Shown one piece after another: positions 8,976 to 16,306 of a stretch of 64,000 bases of DNA. Every line of letters begins with the position of its first letter. Within the stretch, counting starts at the first letter, position 1. The stretch comes from Halotia wernerae. Lineage in GTDB: Bacteria > Cyanobacteriota > Cyanobacteriia > Cyanobacteriales > Nostocaceae. The DNA lies in contig JAYGHB010000094.1 of assembly GCA_034931985.1 (NCBI GenBank), forward strand, positions 62,001-126,000, read 5' to 3'. The translations under genes were made by a program, and so were the position numbers. The notes under the pieces were generated by a model. It did no database searches. It was not told the DNA's origin and saw nothing but the letters and a program-made list of their open reading frames with translations.

Positions 8976-9061
8976 GTAACTTAGTTACTATAAAGTGAGT
9001 TTAACACAGTTTTTTAGGTAACTTAGTAAGTTTACTATTACCTCAAAGAAACTTAGTGAGT
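8976..9061 (-). promoter_or_regulatory. Cluster of related palindromes upstream of the STAND gene
   Basis: Three copies of an ACTTAGT-type dyad lie 120-210 bp upstream of the STAND start: a perfect 13-mer GTAACTTAGTTAC at 8976-8988, a perfect 13-mer AACTTAGTAAGTT at 9020-9032, and a degenerate AACTTAGTGAGT at 9050-9061. A related AGTGAGTTAAG lies just before the start codon. Repeated dyads of one core suggest operators for a dimeric regulator. The gene they precede encodes an HTH, so autoregulation is a reasonable guess. No -10/-35 pair is assigned. Confidence 0.5.
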
Positions 9062-9174
9062 GAGGAGTAAAGGCTGAAATCGTCGATTCCAACAATTTTC
9101 ACAAAGGCAATTCCCTTGTTCATAAGCTAATGCGCCTACATATTTAATTTTTTTTTTCATGAAGACTGTCATTG

Positions 9175-9210
9175 GTCATTAGTCCTTTGTAAACGCAAAT
9201 GACTAATGAC
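9175..9210. repeat. Palindromic dispersed repeat (GTCATTAGTC type)
   Basis: GTCATTAGTCCTTT and AAATGACTAATGAC pair over 14 positions with one mismatch across an eight-base loop. This hairpin resembles a GTCATTAGTCATT repeat common in Nostoc spacers. The rest of the 570-bp spacer 8855-9428 holds the operator cluster at 8976-9061, a small GTCAT/ATGAC hairpin near 8920 and nothing else I can name. Confidence 0.55.
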
Positions 9211-9428
9211 AAATGGTAACTCTCACAAACATTGAGTGTCTACTTGTGATTTCTAAATCACTCTTCCAATTCATCTACAAAGACTAAAACACTGTATGTT
9301 GGCATTCAAATTTTCCAACTTTACAAAAGTTTGCTCAAACTGCTGCGTGCCATAAATTTGCTCCTAACTTTGGAGTAGTTGAAGGTGTGCTTGCGCCCTA
9401 GATTCAACTATCAAAACCGGACAAAACT

Positions 9429-9668
9429 ATGAAAACTAATCTCAAAGATGACAAAAATCTGCTACTCAAGTGGGCTGGTAAGGGACTTAAGTATTTCATA
9501 CTAACACTGCTTGGTTTTGCTATTGCCCTAGTTGTATCTGATGTCTTCGGAGCTGTTTCCCTAACTGCGATACTACTATCACCAAGTATATGGATATGGT
9601 TTTTGCGGGTAGCAGTATTTCTATTTTGTTTATTTGCGATCGCGATGATTCTAGAATCTTGGGGTTAA
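9429..9668 (+). CDS. Small two-span membrane protein, 79 aa
   Basis: A short basic N-terminus (MKTNLKDDKNLLLKWAGKGL) precedes two hydrophobic spans (~21-41 and ~52-75) and an ESWG end. It is divergent from the STAND gene and about 120 bp before a second small gene on the same strand. I do not recognise a family. The typical charge pattern and a HIP1 site within the frame favour a real gene. Confidence 0.55.
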   Translation: MKTNLKDDKNLLLKWAGKGLKYFILTLLGFAIALVVSDVFGAVSLTAILLSPSIWIWFLRVAVFLFCLFAIAMILESWG

Positions 9669-9787
9669 CTTTTCACCCAGTGATTAGCAAAAGAGTTGCT
9701 ATTACAGATTTGTGGTGAAGCTTAATTAACAGCTTTTGGCTAACTTGCACTTAGCCAAAGGTTTCCCACTCACTAGGAGATTATATC

Positions 9788-10006
9788 ATGTCAAAACATA
9801 ACAGTAACGGCTCGGAGGGAGAAATACTGTCGCCAATTTTAGTTATTTTAATCGCGGGGTCAATCTCTTTAGCAATTGTTAACAAAGACAATCATCCCGC
9901 TTATTTTGACATCGTGAAAATAGCGATCGCTTATAGCTTTGGCTCTAGCAAATCTCACCAGAAAACAAAACAGTTCCATAACCAAGACGAGCAAGACCAA
10001 GACTAG
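9788..10006 (+). CDS. Small hypothetical protein, 72 aa
   Basis: The ATG at 9788 follows TAGGAG at a good distance. The protein has one hydrophobic segment (LSPILVILIAGSISLAIVNK, residues ~15-34), then a polar tail with KSHQKTKQFHNQDEQDQD. No family is recognised. It may be co-transcribed with the small membrane protein just upstream. Confidence 0.5.
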   Translation: MSKHNSNGSEGEILSPILVILIAGSISLAIVNKDNHPAYFDIVKIAIAYSFGSSKSHQKTKQFHNQDEQDQD

Positions 10007-10117
10007 TTGAGATAGCAGTTCTGGAGACTATCTGTAAATATGGTACACAAACATATTTTTCATAGGTAGACTCCAACAGCTGAGTTATATCTTGGCGATC
10101 GCTTCTAAAATAGAATC

Positions 10118-10918
10118 ATGCTCTCAACTCCAACTCAACTCTTACGACTGTCTCAAGGACATCTCAACTTACTAGCAACTTGTCCGCGTAAATTCCAACA
10201 CACCTACTTAGAAAAACTTCATTCCCCCTCAGATCCCGAACATGAGGAACGGCAAACTTTAGGTAGTCGGTTTCACTTGCTGATGCAGCAACAAGAAATG
10301 GGTTTACCAATTGATAGTTTTTTAGCAGCAGATGCTCAACTGCAAGCCTGGATGACAGCTTTTGCTGATGCTGCACCAGAAATTTTAACGCCTGTAACCA
10401 ATAACCAAACTTTCCGCGAAAGCGAACACTACCGTACCTTACAAGTTCAAGATTATTTGCTGATAGTTGTCTATGATTTATTAATTGCAAATCACCAACA
10501 GGCGCAAATTCTCGACTGGAAAACTTATCCTCAACCACCAAATAAACGCAAGTTAGAGCAGAACTGGCAAACACGTCTTTACCTGTATGTGTTTGCTGAA
10601 ACTAGTGAATACTTGCCAGAAAACATTTCTATGACTTATTGGTTTGTCCAATCTGAAGGCAAACCACAAAATACTAAATTTAGTTACAATACTCGCCAGC
10701 ACAAGCAAACGACAAAGGAACTTAATCAACTGTTGAGCCAGTTAACTAATTGGCTAGAAGCTTACCAAAAAAACGAGCAATTTCCGCAAGTAATTGTAGG
10801 TAGTAAAGCTTGTGATTATTGTCAATTTGCTACGCGGTGCGATCGCACACAAACTACTGAAGAAATAGTGAGAGATTTATTGCCAAGCCTTGACAAAATC
10901 CAAGAAGTATCAATATAA
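10118..10918 (+). CDS. PD-(D/E)XK nuclease with four-cysteine Fe-S motif (RecB/Cas4-like)
   Basis: The 266-residue protein starts with a RecB/AddB-type block (LSQGHLNLLATCPRKFQHTY, with Cys22) and carries the nuclease core ILDWKTY (Asp and Lys of the D...xK motif). It ends with CDYCQFATRC, a C-x2-C-x5-C set which with Cys22 gives the four ligands expected for the iron-sulfur cluster of AddB/Cas4-type nucleases. These enzymes resect or process single-stranded DNA ends. No helicase or cas gene lies nearby, so the role is open (repair, or an orphan Cas4-like exonuclease). A terminator-like hairpin follows at once. Confidence 0.85.
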   Translation: MLSTPTQLLRLSQGHLNLLATCPRKFQHTYLEKLHSPSDPEHEERQTLGSRFHLLMQQQEMGLPIDSFLAADAQLQAWMTAFADAAPEILTPVTNNQTFRESEHYRTLQVQDYLLIVVYDLLIANHQQAQILDWKTYPQPPNKRKLEQNWQTRLYLYVFAETSEYLPENISMTYWFVQSEGKPQNTKFSYNTRQHKQTTKELNQLLSQLTNWLEAYQKNEQFPQVIVGSKACDYCQFATRCDRTQTTEEIVRDLLPSLDKIQEVSI

Positions 10919-10950
10919 AAACTCCACGCCACTTGCGGGATAGAGTTTTT
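10917..10950. terminator. Bidirectional terminator-like hairpin
   Basis: AAAAACTC (10917-10924) pairs with GAGTTTTT (10943-10950) around an 18-base loop. A/T-runs flank the stem on both sides, and it lies between the convergent nuclease and aldo/keto reductase genes. The position and symmetry suit termination in both directions, although the stem is AT-rich. Confidence 0.6.
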
Positions 10951-10989
10951 GGGCATGGGGAAGAATTATGCCCAATGCCCTATACAATT

Positions 10990-11950
10990 TTACCAGTTCC
11001 ACATGACTGGATTGTCATCGAGATGGTCGGTGACAATGCGTCCGATTGCATCTATTTCGGCAATTTCATCGTCAGAAAGTTTTAGTTCGGCCGCTAGTGC
11101 ATTATCTGTTGCTTGTTGGGGATAACGCGCCCCAGCGATCGCATGACTTTGGGGTTGAGCGATTAACCAAGCTAACGCCAACTGAGCCAATGTAGAATGA
11201 TGGCGATCAGCAATCGGACGTAATTTTTCTAAGGCTTGTTGGGCGTGTTCAAAGTTTTCGCCTTGAAACAGTTTATTCTTAGCACGATTATCTTCTGGAT
11301 CAAATTTCTGGTCGGCAGCAAATTTCCCAGTGAGCAATCCTTGTGCTAAAGATGAATAAGCCAAGATAGAAATATTGTTTTCGATACAATAAGGCATGGC
11401 ATCAGTTTCTACTTGCCGCCAAAAGAGAGAATAAGGAGGTTGTAAGCTATCAATACGTCCATACTTTGAGGCTTCTGCCAATTGAACGCCAGAAAAGTTA
11501 GAAACACCAATCGCTCGAATTTTTCCTTGCTCTTTTAAGAAAGTCAGAGCGCTCATAGTCTCCTCAATTGGTACTATTTCACTATTAAAAGCCCCAGAAG
11601 GCCAATGAGTTTGGTAAAGGTCAATATAGTCGGTTTTGAGGTTTTTTTAAAGAGCGATCGCAAGCTGTAATCACTTGGTCATACTTGAGATGGTTGGCGA
11701 AAACTTTCGTGGCATATTCCACGCGATCGCGAACATTAGATAAAGCTTCAGCTACAATCTGCTCAGAGTGTCCTTCACCATAGACCTCAGCCGTATCAAT
11801 TGTAGTGATACCCGCTTCAAATGCGGCTCGAATAGTTTTAATAGAGTCAGCATCCTCAATTCCCTTCCACATCTTTTTACCGGCTTGCCAAGTCCCCATC
11901 AAAATAGGTGTAATTTGTACGTCCGATTTTCCTAGTGTCCGCTTTCTCAT
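10990..11950 (-). pseudogene. Aldo/keto reductase, frameshifted
   Basis: Joined, the two frames give one normal-length aldo/keto reductase of about 320 residues. The 5' part (from 11950) has the usual start (MRKRTLGKSDVQITPILMGT) and DTAEVYGEGHSEQI, with the active-site Asp and Tyr. The 3' part has IRAIGVSNFSGVQLAEASKY, LAYSSLAQGLLTGKF and LALAWLIAQPQSHAIAGARY. The break lies at a run of seven A on the coding strand (T-run at 11642-11648): one A fewer restores SLKNLKTDYIDLYQTHWPSG. So this is a single-base insertion in a homopolymer: a recent pseudogene, a sequencing error, or polymerase slippage at the run. Substrate unknown; NADPH-dependent carbonyl reduction is the family reaction. Confidence 0.85.
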
Positions 11951-12029
11951 GGTGGTTCTTTAATTCATTTCTTTGCATAGTTACATACTTTAACGGTCTC
12001 AACTTGAAATTAAATCTGAGTTACAGTAG

Positions 12030-12653
12030 ATGCCAATGGAATTGACTACGACTTTATATGCACTCAAAGAATGGGCAGTGGCCATAGATGCCTTAGAAAG
12101 GGGTAAAACTATTATGTTGCTCCGCAAAGGTGGTATCCGTGAAACAAAGGGACATTTCCAAATTGCCCATGAACAGATTGTGCTTTATCCTACTTATGAA
12201 CACCAACAAGCTTTCTTGCTCAAATCTGAATATGCCAATCTTGTATCTCCAGTAACTCCTGGCTGGCATCCAGAAACGATTACCATCAGTAGTTGGGCTG
12301 AGATTACCGACATTTTGCCTATTAGTGACGAATCAACTGTTAATGCCTTACTTCCTTTTCATATTTGGAACGAGCATTTTATCAGCGATCGCCTCAAGTG
12401 GAAACCACATCAGCCGCTGTATATACTCCTCCTGCGGGCTTACAAATTATCCCAAAAGCAGGAGATTTCTTATAGTCATGAATACGGTGGTTGCAAATCA
12501 TGGATTGATTTAGCCCAACCTATTCAGCTACTAAACGCAAAACCTGTTTTGTCTGACTTTCACTACACTCAACTAGTAGAGGAAATTCGCGGTATCATGG
12601 GTGACAAAAAAGAAGGGGACAGGGGACAAAAAGAAAAAGAAGGGGTAGGGTGA
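12030..12653 (+). CDS. DUF1802 family protein
   Basis: 207 residues matching the DUF1802 pattern: ALKEWAVAIDALERGKTIML, LRKGGIRETKGHFQIAHEQI, YPTYEHQQAFLLK and a C-terminal EYGGCKSWIDL. The function of the family is unknown. The last ~17 residues (GDKKEGDRGQKEKEGVG) are encoded by a GGGGACAGGGGACA-type repeat, so the gene end appears to have run into an intergenic repeat; homologs would be expected to stop near VEEIRGIM. It is divergent from the aldo/keto reductase. Confidence 0.85.
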   Translation: MPMELTTTLYALKEWAVAIDALERGKTIMLLRKGGIRETKGHFQIAHEQIVLYPTYEHQQAFLLKSEYANLVSPVTPGWHPETITISSWAEITDILPISDESTVNALLPFHIWNEHFISDRLKWKPHQPLYILLLRAYKLSQKQEISYSHEYGGCKSWIDLAQPIQLLNAKPVLSDFHYTQLVEEIRGIMGDKKEGDRGQKEKEGVG

Positions 12654-13074
12654 GTTCCTGTAGCCGTAGACTTTAGTTTGAGAGAATTATTTTTTCAGAC
12701 GGATTTTGTAAAGTTGCAATAGCAGTTAATATCAGGCATTTGAACTGTTGTAGCCATCAAAACAAACCATCTGATCCCCAACTATATCCAAAAATAGTAG
12801 TTATCGATACATACACTTACAAAAACCACAGATACCATTAGGAAAATCCTGCCCTTAGGATAAGGTGAGGGACAAATTGTTTTGTCTCTTTGCTGTTGAT
12901 ATGCAAAAGGAATTCGTCCAAATGGTCTATTTCTAATTAAGTAATTGTACTATTCAGGTTTGTAGATAAATGGACACATACTAGGGGAATAAAAAATTAT
13001 CCCACAAGAGCGAGGCAGACCTTGACAAAAATCTGCCATTATGCAATATAAGCTAAAACGCAAAGGAGTTTGCC
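12654..13074. other. Gene-free spacer
   Basis: About 420 bp without a convincing frame. It contains a weak hairpin near 12867-12890 (GGGACAAA...TTTTGTCTC) and, at its right end, the AAAGGAG ribosome-binding site of the next gene. I see no RNA gene or mobile-element end. Confidence 0.6.
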
Positions 13075-13335
13075 ATGCATCAACAAATGTGCTGGTTATC
13101 TAAGTCTGGCGAGGATGGAGAAAAAATATTGTATCTGCAAGCCGCGCCTCATCAGCCTTGGCGACCCTATACAGCTTTTCGACAATTTTCAGTACCGGAT
13201 TATCCCATCCCAGGCGGTTCTAAAGGTTGGGCAACTTATCAAAAACTGCTGAAAGCAGGCTGGACACTAGTACATAGCGCACGAGCAAACGAATTTGGCA
13301 GTCAATATTCAGAGTCTAGAATCCAAAATCAATAA
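13075..13335 (+). CDS. Conserved small hypothetical protein, 86 aa
   Basis: The ATG at 13075 follows AAAGGAG by six bases, a strong start signal. The product (MHQQMCWLSKSGEDGEKILY...PIPGGSKGWATYQKLLKAGW) is soluble and rich in Trp/Tyr/Pro. The last ~15 residues look unconserved. The family resembles short cyanobacterial hypothetical proteins I cannot name. Downstream lies the convergent gamma-glutamyltranspeptidase gene. Confidence 0.7.
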   Translation: MHQQMCWLSKSGEDGEKILYLQAAPHQPWRPYTAFRQFSVPDYPIPGGSKGWATYQKLLKAGWTLVHSARANEFGSQYSESRIQNQ

Positions 13336-13384
13336 TCAATAGTGATTACTCTAGCCCCTAATCTCTAATCCCTAAAGCAACTGT

Positions 13385-15154
13385 TCAAAAACCCCTAGGG
13401 GAACCTTCACCACGAGGATCGGCTGCTCCTTCTAAGGTTCCATCTGCTGTAACGGCGATCGCGTTAGCATTACCCCAAGGTTCAGTTTCTTGGATCTTGT
13501 GTCCGCGGCGACGTAAGTTTTGCAGAGTTAGAGTATCCAAACCCCAAAATTCTACTCGCAACTCATCGGGAAGCCATTGATGATGTATGCGTGGAACAGA
13601 AACGGCTGAGCCAACATTCATGTTGTATGTCAGTACATTCAGAATAATTTGCAGTACCTGAGTGATGATAGTGCTACCGCCAGGTGTGCCTACTGCCATG
13701 CGGAGGCGACCATTCTCCGTAATAATTGTCGGAGTCATGCTGGATAAAGGAGTTTTGCGAGGTGCGATCGCATTAGCTTCATTACCCACAAGTCCAAATA
13801 CATTTGGTACTCCTGGTGCAGCCGCAAAATCATCCATCTCGTCATTCAATAGAATACCAGTTGCCGGTGTCACAACTCCAGAACCAAAACCAAAGTTGAC
13901 TGTAAACGTGAGACTGACTGCGTTACGCTCCTCATCTACAACGTTAAGATGGCTGGTTTCAGTAGATTCATGACGACGTGCATTCAGTTTCTGGATACTA
14001 CCTTGACTAAAATGTTGTAGGGTTTTTAAATCCATTGGCTTAACCTGAGTTGAAGGTTGAGCCTTTTGCATATCTATTTCTTGACGGCGTTTTTTGGCGT
14101 AAGCTGGACTGATCAGTTGTTGTACAGGGACTTTCACAAAATCTGGATCGCCTAAATATTGCGAACGATCAGCATAAGCAATCTTCATTGCTTCCACCAT
14201 TAAATGTAAGCTATCAGGGTGATGCCATCCCCAAGATTTCAAATCAGTGTCACCAATAATATTTAAAATCTGCAATATATGAACACCTCCCGATGAAGGT
14301 GGTGGCATTGAGCAAACTTTAGCTTGGCGAAAATTACCACATACGGGAGTACGCCAGATTGATTTGTAAGCTTTCAAATCTGCAAGGGTAATTAAACCAT
14401 TATTTTTGGCCATATCAGCTGCGATCGCTTGAGCAATCTTGCCGGTGTAAAAACTTTGAGGATTTTGAGCAATTGTTTCTAGAGTTGTTGCCAAATCACG
14501 CTGTACCAGCCTTTCCCCTGGTTGATAAAATTCATTATTGCGAGTAAAAATTGCTCGCGCCGCCGGATTTTTGAGAATTTCTTGTTTACGGTCTTCGTAC
14601 TGGGGGAGCGATCGCCAAGTTACCTGAGGACTGATCATAAAACCGTACTTAGCCAGAGCGATCGCAGGTTTCACCACTTCTTGCCAAGGCAGTTTACCAT
14701 AACGACGATGAACTTCATACATTCCTGCTACCGTCCCCGGTGTCGCCACTGCCAAATAACCATTTAAACTTGCATTGGGACGCACCTTACCTTGGGCATC
14801 CAAGTACATATCTCTGGTAGCTTTCAGCGGTGCGCGTTCTCGAAAATCTAGCGCTTTGATTTCCCCAGTTTTTCCAGAATGCATCAATAGAAATCCACCG
14901 CCACCAATTCCTGCCGAAAAAGGCTCAACTACAGAAATAGCAAAGGTTGTGGCTACAGCTGCATCTACTGCATTACCACCTTTGCGTAACATCAAAATTC
15001 CCGCCTCACTCGCTAAGGGATTTGCTGAAACCACCATCGCCTTTTTGCTGCGTAGGGGCAAAGTCAAGCCTGCTGATGCAACTTGGTTGTGAAGAATTAC
15101 ACTTAGGGAAAAAACTGCGATCGCAACTTGCTGAAATTTAGCAACAATAACCAT
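13385..15154 (-). CDS. ggt: Gamma-glutamyltranspeptidase
   Basis: 589 residues. A signal peptide (about 1-28, ending in NQVASAG) sends it to the periplasm. It is made as a precursor that cuts itself at a Thr: here the motif ETSHLNVVD places the catalytic Thr at about residue 400, splitting a large subunit from a small one. Other landmarks are GGNAVDAAVA (60-69), GIGGGGFLL (82-90), PPPSSGGVH (284-292), NDEMDDF and TPGGSTIITQV. It hydrolyses glutathione and transfers gamma-glutamyl groups. It is a single-gene unit with no partner nearby. All catalytic landmarks are intact. Confidence 0.95.
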   Translation of the reverse strand: MVIVAKFQQVAIAVFSLSVILHNQVASAGLTLPLRSKKAMVVSANPLASEAGILMLRKGGNAVDAAVATTFAISVVEPFSAGIGGGGFLLMHSGKTGEIKALDFRERAPLKATRDMYLDAQGKVRPNASLNGYLAVATPGTVAGMYEVHRRYGKLPWQEVVKPAIALAKYGFMISPQVTWRSLPQYEDRKQEILKNPAARAIFTRNNEFYQPGERLVQRDLATTLETIAQNPQSFYTGKIAQAIAADMAKNNGLITLADLKAYKSIWRTPVCGNFRQAKVCSMPPPSSGGVHILQILNIIGDTDLKSWGWHHPDSLHLMVEAMKIAYADRSQYLGDPDFVKVPVQQLISPAYAKKRRQEIDMQKAQPSTQVKPMDLKTLQHFSQGSIQKLNARRHESTETSHLNVVDEERNAVSLTFTVNFGFGSGVVTPATGILLNDEMDDFAAAPGVPNVFGLVGNEANAIAPRKTPLSSMTPTIITENGRLRMAVGTPGGSTIITQVLQIILNVLTYNMNVGSAVSVPRIHHQWLPDELRVEFWGLDTLTLQNLRRRGHKIQETEPWGNANAIAVTADGTLEGAADPRGEGSPRGF

Positions 15155-15280
15155 TGTGATGCCATTGTGTTTGACATTTCTTAGCCTACCGCTAAGTTGG
15201 TAAGTTAAAAGGCGATCGTTAAATCCTTTAAATCCTATTGAAATTTATAGATACGTTTGTTACTATTAAATTTGTAAGGA

Positions 15281-15297
15281 CAAATGCCGTACATTTG
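15281..15297 (+). promoter_or_regulatory. Candidate operator of the toxin-antitoxin pair
   Basis: A perfect inverted repeat CAAATG-CCGTA-CATTTG lies 42 bp upstream of the DUF1778 start. Antitoxins of this family bind palindromes in their own promoters, so it is the natural candidate site. No clear -10/-35 pair was assigned. Confidence 0.45.
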
Positions 15298-15338
15298 ATT
15301 TTTTTGGTAAACATTATTCTTATCATGTAGAGGCTATT

Positions 15339-15656
15339 ATGGCTGATACCGTGGCTCGGAGCCGACAAGTCAATTTAACGCGCTCTAGTTCTAAGGCTGA
15401 ACGTCTGGAAGCTCGTATCAGTAAAGAACAAAAAGAAATCTTCCAGCGTGCTGCTGAGATACAAGGTCGAACATTAACAGATTTTGTGATTAGCAGCGTT
15501 ATGAACGTTGCCAAACAGATTATCCAGGAACATGAAATGATGATTTTAAGCAGACAAGACCAAGAAGTTTTTGTGGAAGCACTACTCAATCCACCAGAAC
15601 CAAGTGCAAAATTAAAGGCCGCTGCTCAACGCTATAAACAAAACATGGGTGTGTAA
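15339..15656 (+). CDS. DUF1778 antitoxin (TacA-like)
   Basis: 105 residues. The first ~60 (RLEARISKEQKEIFQRAAEI, GRTLTDFVISSVMNVAKQII) form the ribbon-helix-helix-type DUF1778 domain. The C-terminal part with DQEVFVEALLNPPEPSAKLK is the toxin-neutralising tail seen in TacA-like antitoxins. Its stop is followed directly by the GTG of the GNAT toxin gene, the typical order and coupling for this type II module. It should bind its own promoter and wrap the toxin active site. Confidence 0.9.
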   Translation: MADTVARSRQVNLTRSSSKAERLEARISKEQKEIFQRAAEIQGRTLTDFVISSVMNVAKQIIQEHEMMILSRQDQEVFVEALLNPPEPSAKLKAAAQRYKQNMGV

Positions 15657-16172
15657 GTGGCGTTACCTGATACTTTTGATGATTATTTAATAGAGCCGCT
15701 GGGCAAGCATGACCGGGCGGCTTTTTCTTGTGGTGTTGAAATATTAGATCGTTATTTAAAACAGCAAGCCGGACAAGATGCCCGTAAACGCGTAGCTGCT
15801 CCCTTCGTTTTAGTAGAAAAAAGTTCTGGTATCATTGCTGGTTATTACACACTTTCATCAACAAGTATTAAATTTGAAGAATTGCCAATAGAGCTAAGTA
15901 AGAAGCTACCAAAATATCCCATTGTTCCTGCAACTCTCCTCGGTCGATTAGCAGTTGATCAAAACTATCGACAAAAAGGGTTAGGAGAGATGCTATTAAT
16001 GGATGCGCTCTATCGCAGCCTAAAAAGTGAAATAGCCACTATAGCTGTAGTGGTTGATGCAAAAGATGATGCAGCTCGCTCTTTTTATGAGCATTATGAT
16101 TTTATTCGTTTTCCTGATTTTTCTCATCGGTTATTTCTCAAGATAGAGACAATTGCCAAAATGTTTGCATAA
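15657..16172 (+). CDS. GNAT toxin (TacT-like, aminoacyl-tRNA acetylating family)
   Basis: 171 residues starting at a GTG that abuts the antitoxin stop. It has the GNAT layout of TacT/AtaT-like toxins: FSCGVEILDRYLKQQAGQDA near the start, GYYTLSSTSIKFEELP, the acetyl-CoA loop LAVDQNYRQKGLGEMLLMDA (Q-x-x-G-x-G form), and DDAARSFYEHYDFIRFPD with the conserved Tyr near the C-terminus. Family members acetylate charged tRNAs and block translation; which tRNA is targeted here cannot be read from sequence. All catalytic features look intact. Confidence 0.88.
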   Translation: MALPDTFDDYLIEPLGKHDRAAFSCGVEILDRYLKQQAGQDARKRVAAPFVLVEKSSGIIAGYYTLSSTSIKFEELPIELSKKLPKYPIVPATLLGRLAVDQNYRQKGLGEMLLMDALYRSLKSEIATIAVVVDAKDDAARSFYEHYDFIRFPDFSHRLFLKIETIAKMFA

Positions 16173-16306
16173 GTAATTTCAAACACCTGGGCGATCACTA
16201 ATCTCACGCAGAGGCGTGGAGAGAGTTTTAGAGTTTGTTGTCTAGGAGTATTAAAGACTCGCTCACGAGTATCAAAGACTGGAGAATTACGAATTACGAA
16301 TTAGTT

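Noticed and set aside
5219..9061. STAND-WD40 protein as an antiviral (Avs-like) defence gene
   Set aside because: Known antiviral STAND proteins carry nuclease, protease or membrane effectors; here the N-terminus is an HTH, so regulation is more likely.
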